From NCBI GenBank assembly GCA_965212195.1, contig CBDBUW010000010.1, positions 806,001 to 870,000 of the forward strand: a DNA stretch of 64,000 nucleotides. The letters are read 5' to 3'. Positions 8,411 through 17,182 of the stretch are shown here, in pieces. A program made the position numbers and the translations under genes. The notes beneath the pieces are model-generated. The model was not told the DNA's origin. It did no database searches and saw nothing but the letters and a program-made list of their open reading frames with translations. This stretch comes from JAJCYK01 sp965212195. GTDB lineage: Bacteria; Bacteroidota; Bacteroidia; Cytophagales; Cyclobacteriaceae. Position 1 is the stretch's first letter. Every line of letters begins with the position of its first letter.

Positions 8411-9703
8411 TCAAATATGATGATGCAAACTTTCTTCCAATAATGGATGATTCTTAGCCACTAACGGCACCTTGGCCATATTGCTTAAAATCACATATAA
8501 AAAGGACGACAAATAGATCATGGCCATACCGATCTCCATCCAGCCAAAGGCTCCATTCTCCTTCATAGTACCGGGTGTTACCATAAGGTAAAAATCCAGC
8601 CAGTGACCTACAAGTACCACCGAACACACGATCTTAAGGAACATCACATGTCGCTTGGAATCCCGGGTCATTAAAGCCAGGAAAGGGAAGAAAAAATTCA
8701 TGAGCAAGATCACATAAAATACCGGGGCGTACTGATCGCTGTTCAGACGTTCGAAGAAGTACACCGACTCTTCCGGTATATTGGCATAATAGATCAGCAG
8801 ATATTGTGAAATCCAGATGTAAGTCCAGAAAATACTAAAGCCAAAAACAAACTTACCCAAATCATGCAGGTGATTGGAATTGACCATTTTCAGATATCCA
8901 TGTTCTTTCAAATAGATGGTGATCAAAGTGATAGCAGCTAGGCCCGCTACCCACCAGCTGGCAAAAACGTACCAGCCGATCATAGTGCTGAACCAGTGAG
9001 TATCGATAGAAAGAATCCAGTCCCAGGCAGAGGTAGAGCTGGTTACCGCAAAGATCACAATAAAACCTGCGGAGATCTTGATGAGCTTAAACCAGTGCTG
9101 GGTGCTGCCGGTCAGGTCTTCCTGCAGAATTTCTTTACGCATCCAACGGAAGAAGGTGTACCACAGGGCAAAATATAAGACCATCCTGAATAAATAGAAA
9201 CCGGTATTTAGAAAAGCCTTTTTACCATATATGATTTCATCAAATTTAGGTCCTCCTTCCTCATATAATTCCTTGTGGGTCCAATGGAACAGATCGTGAC
9301 TGGCTACCAGCCATATGATCACCATCAGAATCCCTGCTATGGGCAGCCAATTACCGAAAGCCAAGGGTATGCGTTTTATAGGTGCTGACCAACCGGCTTG
9401 CGCTACATATTGTACCGCCACAAAGAAAACTCCTATTAAGGCAATACCAGCAAAGTACACATTATGAAACCAGAGATTGGCATAAAGTCTTTGCAGCCAT
9501 CCAGCTTCGTGATGACCTTCAGCAGCTTCCGCACCATGACCTGCTGCAGCATCAGCGCCGTGCCCCGCTGCTTCTACCGCTTCATGCCCTCCAGCGTTCA
9601 TAGTGGTGAATATTCCAATTACCAGTAAGACCAAGCCTACCACGCCCAGGATCAAAAGCCTTCTTTTGGCGGTAGAGCTAAATACAAATTTTTCGTCTGT
9701 CAT
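8411..9703 (-). CDS. actF: Alternative complex III subunit ActF
   Basis: A 430-residue polytopic membrane protein, homologous to the quinone-site membrane subunit ActF of alternative complex III (quinol:cytochrome c oxidoreductase). About ten membrane helices follow an N-terminal helix and a low-complexity Ala/Gly/His/Glu loop (around residues 34-68, GHGAEAAEGHHEA type). That loop is unusually His-rich and internally repetitive. It is the last act gene, 75 bp before oxidase subunit II, fitting the known supercomplex of this complex with aa3 oxidase in Flavobacterium. Confidence 0.92.
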   Translation of the reverse strand: MTDEKFVFSSTAKRRLLILGVVGLVLLVIGIFTTMNAGGHEAVEAAGHGADAAAGHGAEAAEGHHEAGWLQRLYANLWFHNVYFAGIALIGVFFVAVQYVAQAGWSAPIKRIPLAFGNWLPIAGILMVIIWLVASHDLFHWTHKELYEEGGPKFDEIIYGKKAFLNTGFYLFRMVLYFALWYTFFRWMRKEILQEDLTGSTQHWFKLIKISAGFIVIFAVTSSTSAWDWILSIDTHWFSTMIGWYVFASWWVAGLAAITLITIYLKEHGYLKMVNSNHLHDLGKFVFGFSIFWTYIWISQYLLIYYANIPEESVYFFERLNSDQYAPVFYVILLMNFFFPFLALMTRDSKRHVMFLKIVCSVVLVGHWLDFYLMVTPGTMKENGAFGWMEIGMAMIYLSSFLYVILSNMAKVPLVAKNHPLLEESLHHHI

Positions 9704-9717
9704 GTTAATAAACTTTC

Positions 9718-10347
9718 TTACTGCTGCTGCAGGGTTTGAACATATCGAACAATTTTCCAGCGTTCCATGGGACTTAACTGGGAGGCATGCGAAAGCATTC
9801 GCCCTTTTCCGTGAGTAATCACATGATAAATATGCCCTTCCGCTCTGTCCTTAACGGCGGCGGAGTTGTAAGCCGTTACACCCAGGTAGACATCACCCAC
9901 CAGGCCATCACCCATACCGGTTGCTCCGTGGCAATGAGTACAAAAACGTTCGTAAAATTCTTTTCCATTGGCCAATACCTCTTCATTGTCCGGCAATGGA
10001 TTCTTCAGCACCTGTGCGGCCAAGTCGAAGCTGTCCTTGTGAATATTTATGGGAAGTAGGCCGTATTGATTGCGGCTTACGGTGTTGGCCGGCGGTTGCC
10101 GCATATTCATATCGTGCGGGTTGTTGGGGTTGGAGTTGTAGAATTCGCCCTTACCGTCCTCCCGGTTACTGATTAATTTACCTGCGTCTTGATCGGTTAT
10201 CTGGGTAAGGCCGTCATAAGGCACAGAATGATACATTTGGGGTGAATATTCATACCCGGTCCTGTCGCCTTTGGCACCACAAGCCGCTAGCAGCCCTGTC
10301 AAGGCTATCGTTAAAAGGCAGTTGATTTTATGATACATACTCATCAA
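9718..10347 (-). CDS. actE: Alternative complex III monoheme cytochrome c lipoprotein ActE
   Basis: A 209-residue periplasmic cytochrome c. The signal ends in a lipobox (LLAAC, Cys23), so it is probably lipid-anchored. One heme site, CTHCH near residues 135-139, is followed by GATGMGDG, and the axial Met is probably in RMLSHASQLSPMERW. In alternative complex III, ActE passes electrons from the multiheme subunit to the oxidase or a soluble cytochrome. Its stop directly abuts, on the transcript, the preceding actD gene (10348), with no gap. Confidence 0.93.
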   Translation of the reverse strand: MMSMYHKINCLLTIALTGLLAACGAKGDRTGYEYSPQMYHSVPYDGLTQITDQDAGKLISNREDGKGEFYNSNPNNPHDMNMRQPPANTVSRNQYGLLPINIHKDSFDLAAQVLKNPLPDNEEVLANGKEFYERFCTHCHGATGMGDGLVGDVYLGVTAYNSAAVKDRAEGHIYHVITHGKGRMLSHASQLSPMERWKIVRYVQTLQQQ

Positions 10348-10875
10348 TTAATCTTCAAATTGCTTGCTATTCACTTCCGAGGCGCCGCTCTCATTTAGTA
10401 TGCGGGTGATCTCTTCCGAGCCTTGGCTATTTTCGTCGAGGTCAACAGCCATAACATGTTTGTCGTCGGTGCTTCGAAGGTCGAAAATGCGGGGCTTTGC
10501 CCAAGGTTTCATATTACTGACCACCAGGAAGGTCCCCACCATTCCGAAAGCGGACAGCAGTACCGTCATCTCAAAGGTCACCGGCACAAAAGTTACAGAC
10601 GCGTAATTCTTACCTCCGATGATCATGGGCCAGTCGATGGCCAACATATAGGTTTGCATGATCAGGGCTAGCAGGGTTCCTAGAAACCCGAACATAAATG
10701 CCGCAATAGGCAAACGCGTACGCTTGTACCCCAGAGCTTCATCTAGCCCGTGTACCGGGTAAGGCGAAAACACTTCATGGATCTTCACCCCCGAAGAGCG
10801 TACCTTTTTTACTGCTGCCAGCAGCACATCTTCGTCTTCATAAATGCCGACAAGATAATTTTTACCGCTATCCAT
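10348..10875 (-). CDS. actD: Alternative complex III subunit ActD (DUF3341)
   Basis: A 175-residue protein of the DUF3341 family: a soluble N-terminal domain (VGIYEDEDVLLAAVKKVR), two membrane helices (around residues 57-77 and 100-122), and a C-terminal tail. ActD is a structural subunit with no cofactor. It abuts actE exactly and lies 3 bp after actC, so the act genes are read as one transcript. Confidence 0.93.
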   Translation of the reverse strand: MDSGKNYLVGIYEDEDVLLAAVKKVRSSGVKIHEVFSPYPVHGLDEALGYKRTRLPIAAFMFGFLGTLLALIMQTYMLAIDWPMIIGGKNYASVTFVPVTFEMTVLLSAFGMVGTFLVVSNMKPWAKPRIFDLRSTDDKHVMAVDLDENSQGSEEITRILNESGASEVNSKQFED

Positions 10876-10878
10876 ATT

Positions 10879-12273
10879 TTATTGATTTACATTTTCCGCC
10901 ACAGTTTCTACGGTAGCGGTCTTTTCGGAATCCGACTTCAAAATACTTTTAATCTCTGCAATGTTGATCACTGGGAAGAACTTGGCGAACAGGAAGAACG
11001 CGGTAAAGAAAAACCCGAAGGTGAACAAATACACCCCTATATCATAAAGTGTTGGGTGGAACATTGCCCAACTGGAAGGCAGATAATCGCGGTGCAGGGA
11101 AGTAACGATGATCACAAAGCGTTCGAACCACATACCGATGTTCACTACAATGGATAGTACAAAGGACGCGGTAATACTAGTACGAATTGGCTTAAACCAG
11201 AACAGCTGCGGCGATACCACATTGCAGGTCATCATCATGGCGTAAGCCCAGGCATAAGGACCGGAAGTACGATTCAAGAAAGCGTACTGCTCGTATTCCA
11301 CACCAGAGTACCAGGCCATAAATAACTCCGTAATATAGGCCACACCTACAATAGAGCCGGTTACCATTATGATAATGTTCATCAGCTCTATGTGCTTTAT
11401 GGTAATGTAGTCTTCCAGCTTGTATACTTTTCTGGTAACCAGCATCAGGGTCATTACCATGGCAAATCCTGAGAAAATAGCTCCGGCCACGAAATACGGG
11501 GGAAAGATGGTGGTGTGCCAACCGGGAATGACTGAGGTAGCAAAGTCGAATGATACAATGGTGTGTACCGACAGTACCAGAGGTGTAGCCAGTCCTGCCA
11601 GGATCAGTGAAACAGTCTCGTAACGCGACCAGGTTCTGGCTGCTCCGTCCCAGCCAAAACTCAGAGCACCGTAAATAACTTTGGAAATACCCTTAGCGCG
11701 GTCTCTGATGGTGGCGAAATCGGGAATTAAGCCCATATACCAGAACACCAGGGAAACGCTGAAGTATGTACTAATAGCAAACACATCCCATAATAAAGGC
11801 GAGTTGAAATTCACCCACAGCGACCCAAATGTATTTGGCAGCGGCAATGCCCAGTAAAAACCTAACCAGGGGCGACCCATGTGCACAATGGGAAACATCG
11901 CGGCACAAATAACCGCAAAAATAGTCATGGCCTCCGCGGCCCGGTTAATGGACATACGCCATTTTTGACGGAATAACAATAAGATGGCTGAGATCAGTGT
12001 GCCGGCATGCCCGATACCTACCCACCATACAAAGTTGGTGATATCCCAGGCCCATCCCACGGTGCGGTTCAAGCCCCACATGCCAATCCCTTCCCACAGG
12101 GTTTCGCCCAGGGCCCATCCTCCGGCAGCCAGGGCCGTCAAGGAAACCGCCATGGCCAATAGCCAAGACTTGGAAGGCTTCTCCTCTACCCTTCCGCATA
12201 TGTCGTTGGTAACGTCATGGTAGGTCTTCTTTCCGGTTACTAAAGGTTCTCTTACGGGTGATACTACCTGCAT
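10879..12273 (-). CDS. actC: Alternative complex III NrfD/PsrC-like membrane subunit ActC
   Basis: A 464-residue integral membrane protein of the NrfD/PsrC family with about ten helices. It provides the quinol-binding site next to the iron-sulfur subunit ActB in alternative complex III. Typical stretches are TNFVWWVGIGHAGTLISA and FAVICAAMFPIVHMGRPW. It lies 11 bp after actB and 3 bp before actD. Its fold is shared with polysulfide reductase membrane subunits, but the act neighbours settle the assignment. Confidence 0.94.
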   Translation of the reverse strand: MQVVSPVREPLVTGKKTYHDVTNDICGRVEEKPSKSWLLAMAVSLTALAAGGWALGETLWEGIGMWGLNRTVGWAWDITNFVWWVGIGHAGTLISAILLLFRQKWRMSINRAAEAMTIFAVICAAMFPIVHMGRPWLGFYWALPLPNTFGSLWVNFNSPLLWDVFAISTYFSVSLVFWYMGLIPDFATIRDRAKGISKVIYGALSFGWDGAARTWSRYETVSLILAGLATPLVLSVHTIVSFDFATSVIPGWHTTIFPPYFVAGAIFSGFAMVMTLMLVTRKVYKLEDYITIKHIELMNIIIMVTGSIVGVAYITELFMAWYSGVEYEQYAFLNRTSGPYAWAYAMMMTCNVVSPQLFWFKPIRTSITASFVLSIVVNIGMWFERFVIIVTSLHRDYLPSSWAMFHPTLYDIGVYLFTFGFFFTAFFLFAKFFPVINIAEIKSILKSDSEKTATVETVAENVNQ

Positions 12274-12284
12274 GCTATCTATGT

Positions 12285-15200
12285 TTAAGCGTTATCGTCT
12301 TCTTTATTCCTAATTTTTCGTAAGTAGAAAATATTAGGATCTACGTTAAGTTCTTCCAGCACAGTGTAAGCTCTGGGCTCTTCCACTGTTTTGTGATCGT
12401 CGTGATGTTCGATCTTCAACAGCTTGCTGATTTTACTGTCAGCATCATTAAGGTCTCCGAATGTTATGGCCTCCGTAGGACATGCTATGGCACAAGCAGT
12501 GTCAATGTCCCCGTCGGTAGGTCGGCGTTTCTCTTTCTTAGCTACTAACTTACCTGCCTGAATGCGCTGCACACACATGGTACATTTTTCCATAACTCCT
12601 CGAGAACGTACGGTAACATCCGGATTCAGTACCATCCTTCCCAAGGTATTGCTCATGGAAGTGTTTTCGGCAAACTGCGTGTTGTCGTGATACTTGAACC
12701 AGTTGAACCGGCGTACTTTATACGGACAGTTATTGGCGCAATAGCGGGTACCAATACAGCGGTTATAGGCCATTTGGTTTAGTCCCTCAGTGCTGTGAGT
12801 AGTAGCCGCTACCGGACATACTGTTTCACAAGGTGCGTTGTTACAATGCTGACACATCATAGGCTGGAAGGTCACTTCGGGGTTTTCCGATGCGACTTCC
12901 AGTTCACTGTAATTATTCACGCCGACACTGCTGTAGTAACGGTCGATGCGAATCCAGTGCATTTCCCTTCTGGTAAGGATCTCGTCTTTGCCCACCACCG
13001 GAATGTTATTCTCCACCTGACATGCAATAGTACAGGCGGCACACCCCGTACAGGAGTTTAGATCGATGGCCATTCCCCAATGATGGTTTACATACTTATC
13101 CTGGTGATGCTTCCATAGGGATCTTTTATGGGGAGCTACTTTTTCTTCAGGGCCTTTCCAAGTAGAGACCTTGGGAGCAAATTCTCCCGCATGCTCATTC
13201 TCCTGATATTCTGAAAGTAAGGCTTCCTGAATTATCGTCTCCCGGCCCATATAGGTTTCATGAGTTTGGGTACGGGCAATGCGATGCTTCTCCTTGGTAA
13301 CCTCAATACTTACTCCAGAGCTGGCCTCATAATGTGGTATACCACCGGTTACTGTTACCAACGGGAAAGCGTTTACCCCTATGTTATTGGCTACCCGGCC
13401 CGCCTTAGCTCTACCATAACCCAAAGCCAGTCCCACAGTTCCGTGAGCCTGACCTGGTTGTATCATTACTGGGACATTTACCGTTTGTCCTCCTACTGTC
13501 AAATTGACCCTGGAAGTTCGATCTTCCTCTATCTTCAAACCATTCTCACGGGCGAATTTCTGAGAAACGGTAAGGTAGTTGTCCCAAACAGCCTTTGAAA
13601 TGGGATCTGGCAATTCCTGTAGCCAGGGGTTATTGGCCTGGTCACCGGTACCCAGACCTACTTTTTGATAGATCACTAATTCCGTTTCGGTGCTTTCAGC
13701 ATGGTAACCAGCACCCAAAGCCCGTGCCACTGCCGATAGATCTGCTGCAAAGCCTCCTGCCACAGCCGCCGCTGGTGCAATATCAGTAGTATCGGCGGCG
13801 GTCTCCGGAGCCTCGCCAGGCTCTATTGATGGAGCACTCATTTCTACTACTCCATCAAATAAGCTCTGGTGCCAGAAGGTTTCGAAATCCTGGGCTCCTG
13901 AATTGGGGAAGAATGCAGTTCGCCAGTTATTTTGCAAGTAATTGAAATAATCCGTTTCACTGGCCCCACACCACACCAAGGCACTGCTTTGCGCCTGACG
14001 GGTGTCGAATAAGGGCGTAATGCCCGGCTGACATAAACTGTACTGACCCTGTTGAGGTTCGGCGTCATTCCAGGATTCCAGATAGTGATGGTCAGGCGCC
14101 ACATAGTCGCAAAGCGTGGCGGTTTCATCCATACGGCCTGACGTTGAGATCTTTAAACCTACCTTCTCCAACTCGGTCTGTAACAAAACACCTTGCGGAT
14201 GATCATATACAGGGTTACAGTTATAGAATATGACCGCGTCTACTCTGCCTGAGCTTACCTCTTCAATGAATTTCGACATGTCAGCGTCATTTCCTTTGCG
14301 GAAATTCACGGGACGATCCAGGTCCACTGTACTGCCGTAATTGCCTAATAGATGGTTAATAGCATTTACCGCTACCTGCACATTGGTATCATTGGAGCCG
14401 GAAACAACCAGGCTTTTACCTCGTGCTTCCCATAGACTGTTTGCCGCCTTATCCAGGAATGGTAGGTCTATAGAGGATACATTCATAGAAGCAGCACCGG
14501 CCTTGGCGGCCACCTTATTATATAGGGCGCCGGCAATTAACCCTTGCTGGGAGGGCCTTACGGGAGTGCGATAGTCGGCGTTGGAACCCGTGAGAGAAAG
14601 GTTGGACTCGAATTGGTAATGACGGGACATGGACTTTTTACCCCCGCCCAGTTTTCTGCGCTTAGCATATTGATGAGCGTAGGTAGTGGGCGCAATCCAG
14701 GTTCCCAGGAAATCAGCCGCCAAGCTGACAATTACTTCTGCCTTGCTAAAATCATACCCGGGAACAGTGGCATTCCCAAAGCTCAGCTGGTTGGCCTGCA
14801 GTATACCATGAGCAGATTGTGCATCATAGGTTACCGGCTTGGCATTAGGAAATTTCGCCATGAACTCCGCTCCCACTTTGTAAGTAGTAGGACTCATAAC
14901 GGTGTTGGACACGATCCTGATATTTTGGCTAGCCGATAGTTTGCTGATCACCTCCTGATCCAAGGTGGCCCAATCTGTGGTTGCACCTGCTGCATACGGC
15001 CCTCGTAGTCTCTCCTGATCGTAAAGCGAAAGCACCGAGGCTTCCACCTGCGCACTTACACCTCCGTAGGTAACTTTAGATAATTTATTCCCCTCAACCT
15101 TGATGGGGCGTCCTTCACGGGTCTTAATTACAATACTGCAATAGTCGCCGCCTTGCGCGTAAGTTGACGCATAGTAATTGGGGAGGCCCGGGTCAATTTC

Positions 15201-15449
15201 TTCAGGCTTGTTGAGATACGGTATGGCTTTACGCACCGGGGCCTCACAAGCAGCCAGGGAAGCAGCGGCTACGCTGAACCCCATCATTTTCAGAAAGTCC
15301 CTTCTAGAGGAAGGGGCGGGTTCCGCACCTTCTTTGTTCTCATTTATTGGCAGGTACTCTGGAAATTCCTTGTCTGCATATTTTACAAATCCAGGATCAT
15401 TAGACAGTTGCTCTAATCCTTTCCAGTATTGTTTCTTACTGTTACTCAT
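12285..15449 (-). CDS. actB: Alternative complex III iron-sulfur/molybdopterin-fold subunit ActB
   Basis: A 1054-residue fusion of a molybdopterin-oxidoreductase-like domain and a ferredoxin-type domain. The N-terminus carries a twin-arginine-like signal (SSRRDFLKMMGF, R49-R50) placed after an unusual about 48-residue extension, then LAAC (Cys68), the family's TAT-variant lipoprotein form. Four Cys clusters occur after about residue 795: CTGCAACTIAC, CQHCNNAPCETVCP, CIGTRYCANNCP and CTMC with a later ACAIACP. In characterised complexes ActB carries Fe-S clusters but no molybdenum. The 11-12 bp gap to actC supports one operon. Confidence 0.96.
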   Translation of the reverse strand: MSNSKKQYWKGLEQLSNDPGFVKYADKEFPEYLPINENKEGAEPAPSSRRDFLKMMGFSVAAASLAACEAPVRKAIPYLNKPEEIDPGLPNYYASTYAQGGDYCSIVIKTREGRPIKVEGNKLSKVTYGGVSAQVEASVLSLYDQERLRGPYAAGATTDWATLDQEVISKLSASQNIRIVSNTVMSPTTYKVGAEFMAKFPNAKPVTYDAQSAHGILQANQLSFGNATVPGYDFSKAEVIVSLAADFLGTWIAPTTYAHQYAKRRKLGGGKKSMSRHYQFESNLSLTGSNADYRTPVRPSQQGLIAGALYNKVAAKAGAASMNVSSIDLPFLDKAANSLWEARGKSLVVSGSNDTNVQVAVNAINHLLGNYGSTVDLDRPVNFRKGNDADMSKFIEEVSSGRVDAVIFYNCNPVYDHPQGVLLQTELEKVGLKISTSGRMDETATLCDYVAPDHHYLESWNDAEPQQGQYSLCQPGITPLFDTRQAQSSALVWCGASETDYFNYLQNNWRTAFFPNSGAQDFETFWHQSLFDGVVEMSAPSIEPGEAPETAADTTDIAPAAAVAGGFAADLSAVARALGAGYHAESTETELVIYQKVGLGTGDQANNPWLQELPDPISKAVWDNYLTVSQKFARENGLKIEEDRTSRVNLTVGGQTVNVPVMIQPGQAHGTVGLALGYGRAKAGRVANNIGVNAFPLVTVTGGIPHYEASSGVSIEVTKEKHRIARTQTHETYMGRETIIQEALLSEYQENEHAGEFAPKVSTWKGPEEKVAPHKRSLWKHHQDKYVNHHWGMAIDLNSCTGCAACTIACQVENNIPVVGKDEILTRREMHWIRIDRYYSSVGVNNYSELEVASENPEVTFQPMMCQHCNNAPCETVCPVAATTHSTEGLNQMAYNRCIGTRYCANNCPYKVRRFNWFKYHDNTQFAENTSMSNTLGRMVLNPDVTVRSRGVMEKCTMCVQRIQAGKLVAKKEKRRPTDGDIDTACAIACPTEAITFGDLNDADSKISKLLKIEHHDDHKTVEEPRAYTVLEELNVDPNIFYLRKIRNKEDDNA

Positions 15450-15479
15450 ACGATCAGTAAATTCTCCAGTAGATTTTTA

Positions 15480-16796
15480 TTAGTAATGACATTTAGCGCA
15501 TTCCAGGCCACCGATATCCTCTACTTTAAGAGGCTCTTTGCTGTGTTGTGCATGAAGTTCTACCAAATTATCATAGTAGGCATTGCCTTTGGTATTTATA
15601 TTAGTCTCTTTATGGCAGTCCAGACACCACCCCATGGTGAGTGGAGCAATTTGTTCCACTACTTCCATTTCTTTAATTTCTCCGTGACAGCTCTCGCATT
15701 CCTGATTACCCACGGCCACATGCTGTGCATGGTTGAAATAAGCCAGGTCCGGTAAGTTGTGCACCCGCACCCATTCAATGGGTTTATTCTCTTCGATGGC
15801 CGCGTAGATCTTTTGGATCTCAGGTGATTCCGTTTTGATCTGTCCGTGACAGTTCATACATATATTAGCGGATGGAATATTGGCAGATTTGCTTTTGCGC
15901 ACGCCGGTATGGCAATAGTTACAGTCGATCTCGTATTGGCCGGCGTGCAGTTTATGGGAGAACGCAATGGGTTGCTTAGGGGCATATCCCTGTTGGATGC
16001 CCACCTGGTAAAGTCCATCGATAACCGCCTTTATCACAAAAATCCCAAATATGAAGGCCACAATTCCTATGAAGGCCGGATTACGCGTAAGCTTGCCAAA
16101 ATCAAATTTTTGATCAATCATCTCCCGGTCAGCCTCATCTAGAGTATCCTCACGCTCCTTCAGGAACTTGGTAAGGAAGCCGATAATCAGGAAGAGTACA
16201 ATTAATATGAGCAGTAGTACTACCACCAATCCAACGATCACAGCGGTCAGATACTTACTGGGCCCTGTTGTAGTAGGTGTGGCTCCGTCTTCCGGGACTC
16301 CCTCTGGGGTCTCTGCAGCTGCAGCTGCGTTCTCCGCTTCAAACTTCACATAGGCAATAATGGATTCAATCTCCTCGTCTGAAAAGTTAAAGGAGGTCAT
16401 CATGGTGTTGTTGTACTCTTCATAGAGCGCCACTGCATACTCGTCGCCGCTAGCGATCACCGCCTGGGAATTTTTTACAAAGGCTTTGATCCAATCCATA
16501 TCCTTACGATCGTATATACCGGCTAAGGCTGGACCTACTAGTTTCTGATTCACCGCATGACAAGCCCGGCAGTTACCCTGGAACAGGGCATCTCCTGCGG
16601 CAATCACCGCGGGATCAGAAGAAATGCCACCCTGTGAGGTGGCAGCTTCGGTAGTAGGTTGATCGGTGGATTCAACATCCGTGGTATCCGACTGTGCCCA
16701 GGCACTAGTTAGAATGAAAAACGAAAAGATAAAAGTTATTATGGAGAGGTAGGCAGAGCGTTGCGTTGCGAACATAAAATTTTTAGACTTTATCAT
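15480..16796 (-). CDS. actA: Alternative complex III multiheme cytochrome c ActA (six CxxCH)
   Basis: A multiheme cytochrome c, 438 residues from this start. Layout: signal peptide, a class-I-like monoheme domain (CRACH near residue 75), a membrane helix (about 180-205), a second helix, then a C-terminal pentaheme part with CNYCH, CMNCH, CESCH, CLDCH and a final CAKCHY ending the protein. The open frame extends to 16868, but a strong promoter at 16826-16856 lies inside that extension, so translation from 16796 (or 16775, MFATQRS, also with a good signal peptide) is preferred. It is the first gene of the respiratory operon. Confidence 0.93.
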   Translation of the reverse strand: MIKSKNFMFATQRSAYLSIITFIFSFFILTSAWAQSDTTDVESTDQPTTEAATSQGGISSDPAVIAAGDALFQGNCRACHAVNQKLVGPALAGIYDRKDMDWIKAFVKNSQAVIASGDEYAVALYEEYNNTMMTSFNFSDEEIESIIAYVKFEAENAAAAAETPEGVPEDGATPTTTGPSKYLTAVIVGLVVVLLLILIVLFLIIGFLTKFLKEREDTLDEADREMIDQKFDFGKLTRNPAFIGIVAFIFGIFVIKAVIDGLYQVGIQQGYAPKQPIAFSHKLHAGQYEIDCNYCHTGVRKSKSANIPSANICMNCHGQIKTESPEIQKIYAAIEENKPIEWVRVHNLPDLAYFNHAQHVAVGNQECESCHGEIKEMEVVEQIAPLTMGWCLDCHKETNINTKGNAYYDNLVELHAQHSKEPLKVEDIGGLECAKCHY

Positions 16797-16825
16797 TGAG
16801 GCACTCAGGTCCTTAAGAACTGCCA

Positions 16826-16856
16826 CAAATGTAATATGCCATCCTTTTATTTCAAA
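16826..16856 (-). promoter_or_regulatory. Bacteroidota-type promoter for the act/cta operon
   Basis: On the minus strand, TTTG (16856-16853), a 19-nt spacer and TACATTTG (16833-16826) exactly match the Bacteroidota housekeeping pattern TTTG-N19-TAnnTTTG. Transcription should begin near 16820, giving a leader of about 25 nt to the ATG at 16796. It lies inside the longest reading of actA, which argues against the upstream start. Confidence 0.72.
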
Positions 16857-17182
16857 TACTTTTTTCACCTAATTATTACACAGGGTTTACCCTATAGGAG
16901 TGCTGTAATCATCTTGTTGAAAATCATTGGGATAAAGGTTAGACTAAAGCTTATTTAGAATAATTTTAAATAATTTTGTACCTGGTAATTTTACGGATTT
17001 TGTCTGGGGAATTTTACCTGTGTACCCGGCGCTTAAATTCACATAAATTCTCCTGAGGATAATACTCTGGAACTCCCACCAAGAAATACCAAGGCCTTTA
17101 AAAAATAATTATTAAAATATTGTGAAAAAATTGTACAAATTTTATATTTTTGTACGTACTTTGCTGATTCTCCAAGAAATTC
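16857..17182. other. Divergent intergenic region actA / proB
   Basis: This AT-rich spacer separates the leftward respiratory operon from rightward proBAC. It holds the likely proB promoter near its right end and an isolated TAATTTTG box (16971-16978) with no matching upstream element. I see no gene, terminator or clear regulator site in the rest. Confidence 0.5.
17119..17152 (+). promoter_or_regulatory. Putative proB promoter
   Basis: TATTTTTG at 17145-17152 matches the Bacteroidota -7 box TAnnTTTG. An ATTG at 17119-17122 could serve as the -33 box, but the spacer is 22 nt rather than 19-21. The predicted leader to the ATG at 17183 is about 25 nt. A TTGTACAA palindrome (17131-17138) lies between the boxes and could be an operator. 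Confidence 0.4.

Noticed and set aside
12285..15449. Active molybdenum oxidoreductase
   Set aside because: The molybdopterin-type domain belongs to ActB of alternative complex III, which in characterised members has lost the molybdenum cofactor; the flanking act genes are complete.
16971..16978. TAATTTTG promoter box on the plus strand
   Set aside because: No TTTG at the right distance upstream and 200 bp from proB; such boxes are common by chance in AT-rich DNA.
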